From assembly GCA_019055375.1 (NCBI GenBank), contig JAHQIW010002308.1:1054001-1118000 (forward strand): a stretch of DNA of 64,000 nt, read 5' to 3'. Made by a program: the position numbers and the translations under genes. The stretch comes from Parelaphostrongylus tenuis (Eukaryota; Nematoda; Chromadorea; Rhabditida; Metastrongylidae). The notes below the pieces were generated by a model. It saw only the letters and a program-made list of their open reading frames with translations, was not told where the DNA came from and did no database searches. Shown here piece by piece: positions 1-27,600 of the stretch (positions are counted from its first letter, which is position 1; the number at the start of each line of letters is the position of its first letter).

Positions 1-529
1 TTTCAAGGAACAGTTAGAGAGTCTGTAAAAACAAAGTCGATTCCAAAGACTATTATTTCGCTGACTTTGCAGGGCGGTGGAACAACACGAGCGTCGGATC
101 GTGGCCCGCCACCGACCATGATCGAATCACTAGTGGTGGCATGGGTTCTCGGTGGGTATCGTGTGACTCACTGAAAATACGTCAACAACAAAACATGTTG
201 TCTAAAAAGCGAAACAGTGTGGAGTGGTTGACTTGATTACTGAAATAATCCCGCTACCTAGCTGTTTGAGCTGCCATCGCTTGGCGTGGGTAAAAGTGAC
301 GGTCAAACTTACATACATTGCAGGCTTTTGCAAGTGGTCGGATAGGCCAAACGTGCCTGTGATTGGCTCAAAGATTACGATTGAAGCCCATTGCATTGTT
401 TATCCTTGACGAAATGTTTGATGCGTTCTCATTGATCCTCGAGAAAGGCAGAACGTCGTAGATTTTATCGGCATTCTAATGCCCGTTTTGAAGGGCATTA
501 CGGTGATGTTCCTTTTCTAGTATCACCTG
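1..529. other. No gene recognised; left edge of window
   Basis: I see no exon of the neighbouring TRPC gene here and no ORF with family resemblance. The missing 5' TRPC exons (ankyrin repeats, S1-S2) must lie left of this window or be too short or diverged for me to see. The right end runs into the 3' tail of the decayed retrotransposon. Confidence 0.5.
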
Positions 530-1082
530 TATCACCTGTCATCCCGTTGATCGTCGAATGACTTGAGCAGGTACCAGCAACACTTCCATTTTTTCCTATC
601 GCGTGCAAGGGTGTCTCAGGGGGCCCTCCTTGCTTTTGGGATTCGCTGATCATATCATTCTTCCATGCCTTTCGTGAAGAAATCGAACCATCGGGTCGGT
701 GGTCTTCCTGTAGAGCGCTTGATATCCCGAGAAATCCAGTCGTTAACGACTCTCCTCTATCAATTGTCGTTGAAGCGTATCACCTGTCCGGCCCACCTTA
801 TTTTCGATATCCTGGCGTGTAGAACGGCGTCTTTGATCTTCGATCTTTGACATAGGTCGGAACTTCGAATTCTTTTCTTATTTGCGAGATACGGGATATT
901 CCTAACATCGATCTTTCTACTGCGCGTTCAATAACACCAAGTGATCTTTCATCCTGCTTACGTAGCGACCAGGTCTCCGCTCCATACGATAGGGCAGGGA
1001 TAATCGTGGAGTCGAAAAGGTGGGCACGAAGTCGTATGTTCTTTCTCCTCTGCACTACATCCTCGATGATCTTAAACGTTCT

Positions 1083-1391
1083 TCAAGCTGCTCGTTTCCT
1101 CCTGCTCAACTCTGGAGCTAGGTCGTTCATCATGTCGATTTTACGACCTAGATAGACGTAACTGAAATACTCGGAGATTTTCGTTCCGTTGAGCGTGAAT
1201 GGGGCATTCAAAACCCATCCGTTCTCCATGAATATCGTTTTCGTTAGATTTAGTTGAAGACCAATCTTTCCTGAGACATTGTCGAAATCGGTCAACATTC
1301 GTCCCGTTTGGCTGATGCTTCGTGTTATAAGGACGACTTCATCAGCAAAGCGAAGATGGTCTAATTGTCGACCGCCAATTTTCACTCCCAT
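1083..1391 (-). pseudogene. Reverse transcriptase palm fragment of the RTE relic
   Basis: This 102-codon open stretch shows the RT palm region of RTE-type elements: MGVKIGGRQLDHLRFADE, then a block ending in LQLNLTKT, then YVYLGRKIDMMNDLAPELSR. The FADD catalytic box reads FADE. The frame is closed on both sides and continues in another frame at 1055-798, so it is a fragment of a dead element and not a host gene. Confidence 0.85.
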
Positions 1392-2816
1392 ATCTTCTCA
1401 TTCTCATGTTCGCATGACATTTGGAGGGTGGCAGTGAATGATTTTGGCGAAATTGTATCGCCTTGTAAAACCCTTCTTCTTACATCGATGGTGATATTGA
1501 TGTAGAATGGAGATATTTTGGTCGTGAAATCTTTATATAACCTATGAAAGATCATTATGCAACGAGTAGGCCTTGGTTATCCAGAGCCTTTATAACCGCT
1601 TTTGTTTCCACTGAATCAAAGGCTTTCTTCAGATCGGTGAAAGTGAGGCAGAACGATATTATGTACTCTCTTGAAACCTGAATGAGTCTTGTAATCGCAT
1701 GGATGTGGTCTATGGTACTAAATCCTTTTCGGAACCCTGCTTGTTCTCATATCTGCCCTTCGTCTGATCTGTAAATCCTGTTTAGGATGACTCGAGGGAA
1801 GAGCTTACAGACAACGGACAGCAAACAGATTGGGCGATAATTGTCTATGTAGTGAAGGTCTCCCTTTTTGAACAACAACAAAGTCTCACTTGTTTTTCAT
1901 TGAATGGAAACCTTGCATTCTGACAGGTAGCGAATAAAGAGCCGAGCCAGGGTGTTGATGAGAATTGGCGGCAGGTTCTTCACGCGTTATGGTCTAATCC
2001 TGTCAAGAACGAGTGTTGTTCCGTTCTTCACCGACGATATTGCATGTCAGATTTCGAAAGAGAGGACCGGTGGAACGACAGATTCGTTTTTTTTCTAGTT
2101 ATATAACGGTAAGAAGACACGGCAAATGAAGAGATCTGAGTAGTGCTGATGGATGATTTTCTCCATTGCCCTTTTGAAAGGTGTAAATGTCCCTTTAGGG
2201 CATTGGAGTGCAATCATCTTGGTCTTATAATTGGCGAAGCCTCGCCGGGCTTTGCGAATGCTCTTTCCAGCTTCTGCAGCTTCTGCCATAACTGCTTCTC
2301 GTCTCTCTTTGAGATCTTCTCTTATCTTTTCTCTGCAGCGTTTCACAAGCTCGGACGCAAGGTTTCGGTTGTCTGTAGTTCGCGCGGTTCCACGTTGACG
2401 TATCAGCTCGAGTGTCTGCGGAGACAAGCGTCTCTTTGTGACTCTAGGATTCTCGGCATCTACAGCGCTATTGTGAAGATATTCAACGAGCCGATCGTAT
2501 TCTTCGTCGATGTTATCGACAACGGTATCTTTCCAAAAGCCGACTGGTGATTTGAATACATCCCAGTTAATGGTAGTTCTGGGACTTCGTTGTTTGAATT
2601 TAGCGGCATTCTATCCTTTTCGCGAAAAACGGAACGTTGCGCGGAGAAGGCGATGGTTTGATCCCGTGTAGAACTTAGGAACAACAGCAACATCGGTCAG
2701 GCAATGCCTTCAATTTACTATGATATCTCTATTTAGTTATGGTACTCTTCATTGGGGGACTCCCATGTTCATCGTTTAGGGTGAGGCTTCTAGAATTGTG
2801 AGTTACTATGGATGGC

Positions 2817-3351
2817 TTAGGTCGTTATAACAAACTTAGACAGCCTCTCACACTGCTCATTCCACTCTAGCCCGTGGGTCTCAATGTGACGTTCTTCAGG
2901 CGTTCTCCTAGGTCTAATTTTTGCGTTGAAATCTCCAACAATGACCTTGAAGAATGTATGGTCTTCTTTTCTTTTGAGGTCCATATAGAACGCTTCAACT
3001 TTTTCTTCTTCATAGTTTGATGTTGGGGCGTAGGCAACGAAGAAGGTCAAAGCCGGCGTTGAACCACATCGTTTCAACCGTAATCGTCCAATGCGGGTTG
3101 TTAGCTGTCAAATGAATCAATGTTCACGGCCAAACTCGATTTGACGAGGACGCCAACGCCGCCGACACCTCGCTATAGCACGTTCCAATGAACAGCTCTT
3201 CTGCGGTTCCATAGACAGCGTGAAAAGAATGGCTTCTTCTCGTCTCAGCCAGACCAATGACGTCGTACTTTATCCTTCTTGCTTCAATCAGTGAATCTTC
3301 TATAGCGGATTCGTGAGTAAGTGTTTTGGCATTGTAGGTACAGATCGTCAT
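2817..3351 (-). pseudogene. Apurinic-endonuclease region of the RTE relic
   Basis: Two open stretches, 3351-3124 and 3077-2817, together carry the N-terminal endonuclease domain of an RTE-like polyprotein. Visible motifs are TYNAKTL, GLAETRR, VAYAPTSNYEEE, the GDFNAK active-site motif and ETHGLEWN. They are separated by a frame change near 3100. Family knowledge: this domain nicks target DNA for target-primed reverse transcription. It is broken here. Confidence 0.8.
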
Positions 3352-3983
3352 TTTAGTCCGTTTCGATTTTGGCAGCCTAGTTTGACCCTGAGATTATAGC
3401 AGCCTCTCCGTACTCGTCCTACCTGGCGCTGCCGTACCAGAGGGTCTTTGGGGGTCAGGGAAAGAGGCCCATATATGTTACTGTTTTTGGCATTTGATAC
3501 CCAACGTATAGCTTGACAGACTCTAAAAGTGAAGGCTGAGTACTTACGAGTAGCTTGCCAGTCTCTCTCGGAGGAGCGGGAGGAGATTATTTGTTGGAGG
3601 CGACTCCTAACCGCCTCCATGTACTTCCCAGCCGCTTGATTGGAGGCTTTTGGCCGACTTGATTCGTAGAAATAGAGTTTTGTCAAATCGGCTTTGCAAA
3701 AGCAGGGAGCTCATCCCTTAAATCCACCTGCGTCTCTGGAAGCACACGGTCGCTTTTGGTTCGCATTGAGTTCCCCTATCCACCTTTTGGGGACGCGCCA
3801 CGTGCCCTCGCGACTAACCGGGCGGAATCCCTCAGCGAGGGAGATCCTTGGATACTGGATTTCTGATGTACTTATTTCAATTCGAGTCCTGAAATGTAGT
3901 TCAATATTTCCAACATTTTTTCCGGTTTTCTAAAAAATTACCTCTGTTGTAAAACAACTTTCATATGCGAACCGTATAATCAG

Positions 3984-20056
<16,073 letters not shown>

Positions 20057-21312
20057 TAGCAGATGAGTATCGACCTTCCTAACACAACTGCAATTGGACA
20101 ACAGGAAAGCACTTTTGCTCATTTTAGTGCTGCCCTTAGCTGAAATGTCATCTTTATCCTGAGCTTTCCATTGTAATACACATTCTAGTTTCTGGTGTTC
20201 ACTATATTTTCATCATTTGAACTAGTATTGTATTCACTTTTGGTAAGTTTTCAGTCTAGCAATAACTTACAAATCTTCAACTATTCGTCCTCTTTGTCAA
20301 TATATCGGTGCTCATGGAATTTGACCGTTGTTGTCCAAAATTCATATTTGTCAACCTATTATGGGTATCTCATTTGTAAATAGATGATTATGCGTATTAG
20401 CAAATAAAAATACGCTTCTGTCTATCCATAAGGAGTCATGGAAGTCTTCCTGACGCGCACTGTGTCGGCCGACACAACGGTGTGCTGTGAAAGCTATGCT
20501 ATGGGATTTAGGCCTAAGCCAAGGAGTACGAAACGAGAAGTGCAATAAAAAGCTGATTACTACGTTTGGAAAGAATGCTCTGGAGCGCATTAATAAGTAT
20601 GAGGTATACTCCCATGCATATGTTGGAACTAGTATAGTTTCTTATGTAGAACTCTCCCACTGAAAGCCTAGATATCATTCGTTTCAGTTTCACTTTGTTA
20701 TGAGTTTCCAATATGTCCAGCTATACAATCGAAGTTCGCGTTTTATTCCGTCATTATTGGAGAAAGCGTCTTTCACAGCGAGCTGCAGTCGATGAAACCA
20801 GCGAAGTTGAAGAGGTAAGGTACAACAAGCAAATCCGCAGTTGGAAGCTGGTTTCAACGCTTCTCAATGTCAGAGAACTTGACCTCGTATGCAAGCCTCG
20901 TTCAGGACGTTCAAAAAAGTTGAAGAAGCATATCAATATTTCTTCGATTCAAAGTCGAAGGTTTGGCACTTTGACCAGACCGAAACTTGGCGGATTAATA
21001 GGAGAAATTCGTAGGAAATTGTTTTTGTTTGGAATTCATGCATAGATTTCCTGTTTCTTACAAGTTTCTCAGGACTTTCTTTCCATTCTAATACTTTCCA
21101 AAAATCGGAACACTAAAGTTTCTAGTTAAACAAAATTATCACTATGTCTCTTGTGGAATATGTTTCTCCCATGAAAATGAGTACACGTAAATGTGTTCGT
21201 TAAATGATATTAGCATCGAATATTTATTAATTTTTATGAATTTGGGACACAATGTATAAAGCGAACCTGAGATTTGTTATTTCTAAAAAAAGTACTATGA
21301 ATGAAGATTTGC
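20057..21312. other. Convergent intergenic space TRPC / STAT
   Basis: 3' untranslated and intergenic DNA between the TRPC stop (plus) and the tentative STAT stop (minus). An AATAAA at 20403-20408 could be the TRPC polyadenylation signal, about 350 bp after the stop. A 110-codon plus-strand ORF at 20713-21045 has no family resemblance. Confidence 0.6.
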
Positions 21313-21699
21313 TCAGTTAGAGATAAGAAAACGGTAACACTGATTGATGCCATTTCTGTAATAAACTGCGACAACCCGTCAAAAGACAATACGCTACCCT
21401 GGCTTCTTATTCGGATCCCTGTCTTGTGGCACGGTACAGACTACTTACAATCGAAGACTTGATATATGGGATTTTCTTAATGTTTCCTCAGATTGCTATA
21501 ACAATCATGTAAGAAATCCATGGAATTTTTCCCACTTGAGAATATGGCGTAGAATAGTAAATTTTGGAATTATAAATAAGCAATTAGCGAAGACTAGAAC
21601 GCCGAAGTAGCAGCACCTTGGTTTTTCAAAATAAATCTCGTCCGGTTGGAGATTCCGTGGTACTCGTACACGTGGTTTTTCCCGTCCACCAAGGGCGAC
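21313..21699 (-). CDS. sta-1: STAT tail exon with candidate phosphotyrosine, plus tentative last exon
   Basis: Exon 21699-21617 (acceptor CACACTCAG) continues in phase from the SH2 domain and encodes VPRNLQPDEIYFEKP. Tyr546 lies where STATs carry the tyrosine whose phosphorylation drives SH2-mediated dimerisation. The final exon 21355-21313 (acceptor TTATTACAG, 14 codons, TGA) is chosen on phase and acceptor only; the true end could differ. Confidence 0.65.
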
Positions 21700-24600
21700 C
21701 TGAGTGTGTCAGAATAAGTGACAAGATGCATCAAATCCAGTCTCCAAATAGATGAAGGCACAAAAAAGTAAGTTTTTGTCCAGAGTTGCAGCGAATCTGA
21801 CAGAATTTGACTGGAACGTGGCAAACCTTCTCTTTATTTTGCCACCTTACGAGTCAGATTGAAAAAGTTCGGTCAAAATCTATTAATGAGATAGTGTTTT
21901 TATGAAGGAAATCAAACAAATTATGGAAAAGTATCCTGCACGATCAACATAGAATGGTTTTAGTTATACATTTATAATAATACTTCGATCTAACGACACC
22001 GTAACTTCAACAACTGCACACAGTTTATTTGTTTTCGTATTCTAAATTATAGGACTCACTTCCATATCGATATCTGGATATATCAAGTCCACTTGAGCAA
22101 ATCGCTGATTTGCCAGAAGTTCTTTCGAGAGAACTCTAGCGCTCAAATCACAGTGTTCATACCAATGATGGCGAATTTCTGTCAAAAAAAAAAGACAATG
22201 GAACTGTAAACAAATCTAGAAATAAGAAAGAATGGCGGAAAATCTGTTATTCCTTATAAGTTCCCAAAAAAATTTCTCAAGAGCCGTTCATCGCGGAGAA
22301 AGGGAGTTGCTTTTACGATATATAAAGCTTCAGAGAGAAACGATGTAAGAGTGCCTAAGGACGCTTGGCGCTTGGTTGACTTCTCCCTCGGCGGCAATGC
22401 ATTCAATAAACGAACGCCTTGTGGAGCGCCCGAGCATGGCTATCCTTGAGATTGCAAGGTGTGCGTTCGATCAGTATTCTACGACGTTCGTATAAAAGAT
22501 ATAACCCTCAAACAGGCGATGAGCGCAAGAAGAAGAAATTGATGCTTTCAGTGTAAGAACCAGAGAGTAAAAAAGAGCTGTTATATGGGTCAACAAGTGA
22601 TATAGTAAAGCTTAAAAAGGAGGCAGCAGAGTGGAGTGGTTAGTGATGCAGTGTATTAGAAAACGAGGTGATAAGCGATGCTCTGTCCCCTCCCTAGCAC
22701 TCTCTTTCAATTGGTCGACTGAACGCCTGTCAACGCCTCAGCTCGACTGCTTGCGAGATACCAAGGAAAACCGTCTCAGTCAGCGCTCTACGACACTCAT
22801 GAAGAAAACACCTCATACAACAGGCGAAGCAGTACACAGATGTTCAAGTGTATGTGAGGAAACGCAAAATGCGTAAAAGATGCCAGAATCCGCATAGTAA
22901 ACTGTGGTAAGGTCGTATAAAATAAGTTGAATAAAAGCATTGATGAAGTTCTCAACGCTGCATAGTCCGTGAGGGATGTGCCATGCTTTGAACTTTATTT
23001 GGCATCCTTTGAGGTGGTTTAATGTGTATCTGACTTTTAGTGGCTCGCGGTGGCCTACCGATAAATCAAGTAAAGCTGATTTTTTCCAAGGAAGTGTGGT
23101 ACCAGTTTGCCGACCACGGAAATACGACAGATTTGACGAGCCATAGGGGATCTATCAATTGTGTATCGCAAAGCAGTGAGGTACTTTAACTCAAATCGCT
23201 GTAACACATGCGCCATTTACTATATGTGTCATTATCATAGAAATTGTTACATCTCACCGACTGTTTTTTAACCTGGCTAAAAATTGTGATGGGTTAAGAT
23301 ATTTTATTCTGAGTGTGAAGACAACACAAGTGTGTGCTTGAAGAAGTAGGAAAGAAAAAAATCCATTTTCTGTTATCTGGCGACAACTGATGAAATAACC
23401 CCTTTTGCTGGACGGGAACTTTTCATACGTTTTTTAGTGATCATTTGAAATTTCAAATCTCTGGCTACTGTGCTACGAGTGCGTTTTAGCAAAGATCATT
23501 TTGTAACGCTGTAACATTCAAAGTAAAATTATATTTTACGCCGGCCGCGTGTTTTCAATATTACTTTGCTGGAAACACGAAAAGCATACGGTCGTGTAAA
23601 CGAAATCTCATAGTATCATAGTCATACGATTTGCCCGAAGTTCCTTTCCAAGTAGAGAGAAAATTACGAATTAAATAAAGGAAATTACAGTCACAAGTGT
23701 AGCGTGCCAACGCGATCGATCGAAGGCTGTATGGGATCGACGGTCAGCATCTCGTCGCCTATGCGCAGCCAACACCTTGCCGAAGAACAACGCTCGCGTA
23801 TGTGAAAATTCAATCTCATTTTTCCTCCTGCATTGCAATTGAACGGTATTTCGAGAAGCTAAGCAGAGCGTTGGAATCACCAAAACTTAAGCTATTGAAT
23901 GGTTACTTAAAAGTTGAGGAAAGAGCTCTGTTCCGCGAGTAATGTGCGTGTGTCAAATACAATTAATTTTTCACTGCATTGTTATAGAATGACTTTTTTA
24001 ATAAACGACCATGCAGGGCAGTATCCACAGATTAAAGCTTTGAATGATTACAGAAGTGCAATAAGAAGTCTTTCTTTAGCAAAAATGATAATTTCTTCAC
24101 TTCTTGCTAGATAATAGAAAGGATTCTAAATCCGAAAAGAAAACGAAATGAAGGAGGATGCAAAAATAACATATAAGTACCCACCTCCGTTTTTATCCTT
24201 TACAGAGATTTTTATTTTCGCATACTCGATATCTGAGAAGCGAACCAATAAAACCGAGCGTGGTATACAGCGCAGAAGATTTTCTGAATCCTCCTTACTG
24301 CAGAAGCCGTAAACGAGCCTGAAAAACTTCACTCCGTCAAAATTTTATACTTTTTTTTGTGAGCAGAATTTTTTGCGCACTTTGGAAACTTTCACAAACT
24401 ACAAATGAGTCGCAACAACTTATGCTCTTGAACGGCTTTCCATTTCAGCAATCAACTTTTCCACAATTAAGCCATTTGAAGTAAATTTTTATGTAAATAA
24501 CCTGAAGGATATTTGCCTTCTCTAAGGAATACTCTCCACTGCTCCAGACATCGCTGCTGCATTTATGAATTGATGAATATTAGGATTTCTATTTCTTGAA

Positions 24601-27600
24601 TTCTTCATAAAATTGCCCAGCTACACAATCAAAAGTTCAATGTATGGAGAGTGTAAAGGCTGCACTTTATCTTCTATTTCTTCGTGCGCTTCACTATCTC
24701 TCATTACGTGTTTTCTTGAAAAACTCGTGGCACCTCTAGCTCTCAACAAACTAACAAAATCTAGGTCCATTTGTCTAATAATCCGTGAATGTGACGATTC
24801 TGCAGTGTTCTAAACGATTATGTTCTTCTCCGTATCCATTGTATTTTGATCCGTCGTTCCCTTATCACATAAAGACCCGAAACCGCATACAATTGACGTA
24901 TTAGAAAATGTTCTCACTGCTGCTAAAAAACGTTGTTGCAATCTTATCCAACATGTTATCGTTGAGTATTTATCGCTACTTTCATGTCAGCAATTTTCGG
25001 TCGAATTGAGGATAAATTACTCAAGTTTGAGGCAAGCTTTTGGTTGAGCACTATCTAAATACCGTCGAATAATCCATCAGAGGGAGTGACTTGGGGAAAC
25101 ACAGATTAGCACTGAACCGAGCCAATCAAGCTGAAGCCGAGATCGAATTTCAGTGCGGTAACTCCCATTCATTGCCTTTCATTCTTCTATCTCATTATGA
25201 TGAGTCATATCAAAGTATCATCGAAACCGTCTAGCATTCTTATCTAAAAAAAATTACTCAGTAAATTCATCACAAACTTAGTATCTCTAATAGACCGGGC
25301 TTAGAGTGATGCCGGAATCTCTTAATTGTCGCGTCTCCCTTGACAATAAAAGGCCTGAAAAAACTGCTAACTAAAGTTAGAGCTTGCTCTCTTGCACAAA
25401 CAAAGCTCATATTAAGAAATAAAATCGTTTCTGAGTGTTGTGATCTCCTCCGTTTTTACCCATTCCTTTTTTCTAAATGACGCATTCTTGTATCTTCTAT
25501 GCGATTCTTGCATTCGATTTGTCTCCTCGCACTCATGATCCATAAAAAGCTTCTGCTTCTTCACACGTGGATTCGACTGTTGCTCGAGGATTTATTTACG
25601 TAATGATTGTCGTTGAGTGCTGATTGGAGCGATTCTTTCCAGTGTCCTAAGGTAGTCGTGCCAGCGTCTCTCTATTTTATTCGGAGAAAATGAAATGTTC
25701 TCAAACAAATCTCCTATTAATTTTCAGGTTTTAAAGGAATGAAAGGCTTGACGAGCTCGTAAAGGTTGAACCTGCATCGTATTCGTGATAGACGACATCA
25801 CTAGCAGTGCATTATCCACTCCCTTTGACCTTTTTTTTATCTAAGCTATAGTTAAATTTGATAAACGTTGTGGAAGATATAAGCATATAGATATTAACTT
25901 TAGGAAATTAATTTAATAAATATTTTAGTAAGAGCTATAAGTTTGGTAAACGTATAGAAGATATAAGAATATAGATATACAGAAGCATTGTGGCAATCAT
26001 CAGAATTTGCCGATTCGAAGCGACCTTAAGAAAGACTGCTCGCTTTTAACAAGGATTTGTCACATGATACAGTGCTATTGAAATCTTAGCCTATGTTAAA
26101 ACTTAATTGTGATATGTCATTTAACTCACCCATCATACCACATACTATATAAATATTTGTTCACAATCTCTGCTAATTTGAAGAACCAATCGAAGAACGG
26201 CACCAGCTTCCATTCTCCTTCTGTTGTGGAGTTTTTTCGAAGCTGGTACTCTTCGGCTACTGGTAACTGAAAAATTCAAGAAAAATTGAGTTTAACGACT
26301 AGCAATAAAAACATTTTCTTCCTACCTTCATGACGTCAAACCCGCTTTTTTCTATAAGAATATAAAGGCTTAGCACTTACACTTTAAAACTGCTGAAAAT
26401 TTTCACAGAGAGCTTGTCTCTCATAATACTCTTTCAAAATTTTTCTTCCCTATAGATTTTGTGTAGTAATTGTTCTTCTATTACATATCTGTATACAAAC
26501 CTTCATAAAGTTGTCTAGAGCGATAAAACCGTGATGAGTTGGTTTTAGACGATTGATCAAATGTTGTTTAGCCTGAAGAAGTAGATTATGTTTCATAGAT
26601 TTGATGGATACCTTGAGGCAGTCGAAAAACCATGAAGCTGAGTAAAATTCCAATTGGGCCAAAGTACCAGATTCATCGTGACAAAAATCTAAGAACACCA
26701 TAAGGGGACCATCTTGCAATTCACTGAAGATTACTTGAGAAAAGATCAACAGATAAAAGTCGCATTGCATTTGAACGACTACCATCCACCAACGAGATAC
26801 CATAGAGACTCTATTCCTCTCTATACACACAATTAGGTTAGTCTACTCGTAAAGGATAGTGGATGATAGCTCTCGGTGTTGAACAATTCTTGAGAGATGC
26901 ACCATGCATTCGTCTTCATTTAGCATCGATCGAGATGTCTGAATGCATATCCGGCACCGACAATGACTCGCGATGACCTAGCGATCCATCAAGCCAGTGG
27001 TGCTATCCTCCCAGACAAGTGTGATTTCAATCGAAGACCTCGGAAGGATGAAAGGCTTGATGAGCCTTGAACGAGGGTTGAACCATCTATTATCGATTGA
27101 CTGACCATGTGTAGATCGATCAGCCAGCCCTCGGTACTGCATTCTCACTGGCTCAGAGTGGATTACACTCTATTTGCAACATGGATCACATGTAAGTGCT
27201 TTTGAGGTTCTCTCCTGCTAAATTGCATGTGACGGAGAAACGATCATCGCTGAGCAAGAATTTTCCACAAAATTGTTAGGTGTATTCGAAAATTTGGAAC
27301 TCTGACTATTGCGCTGCCTGTTCCTCTTTTAAAAAGATCCTCTTATAAGGCTGTAGCATTCAAGATGAGGTTAACTTTTACACCTGCCGCGCGCTTCTGA
27401 TATTACTTCGTATAATGCACAAAATGCATATAAATGTGTGAAGGAAATCTTGTAGTGTCAGAGGCATACGTTTAATCTGGAGTTTTCTTCGAAAGCGGCA
27501 AGATTATTTTTTGATTAAACAGCAAACGCTACACTCCACAGATGGAACGCTCCAATGCAATCGATCGCCGTATCGCAACCACACCAAATCCTCCTCCTTC

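Larger units (their letters stand above)
530..3890 (-). mobile_element. Decayed RTE-type non-LTR retrotransposon
   Basis: Read on the minus strand, conserved blocks occur in the order expected of an RTE/BovB-like element, but stops and frameshifts break them up. At 3351-3124 is the start of an apurinic-endonuclease domain (begins MTICTYNAKTL, contains GLAETRR). At 3077-2817 the endonuclease continues with VAYAPTS and the GDFNAK motif. At 2427-2095 is the linker between endonuclease and RT, and at 1391-1083 an RT palm segment with LRFADEVVL. At 1055-798 is the thumb/C-terminal part (RLRAHLFDSTIIPALSYGAE), with a weaker C-terminal trace to about 530. The segment 3890-3360 looks like the 5' leader. 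The RT core is FADE instead of the usual FADD, so even the best-preserved block lacks one catalytic aspartate. No long ORF survives. It lies immediately upstream of the first TRPC exon in the window and is antisense to that gene. Confidence 0.85.

Noticed and set aside
20713..21045. 110-codon plus-strand ORF between TRPC and STAT
   Set aside because: No recognisable domain, no splice partner, and overlapping antisense frames of similar length.
26600..26830. Part of a 126-codon minus-strand ORF preceding a STAT exon (ELQDGPLMVFLDFCH)
   Set aside because: Only its last part (26572-26501) is a phased STAT exon. The upstream part is intron read-through, because exon 28281-28210 already joins in phase.
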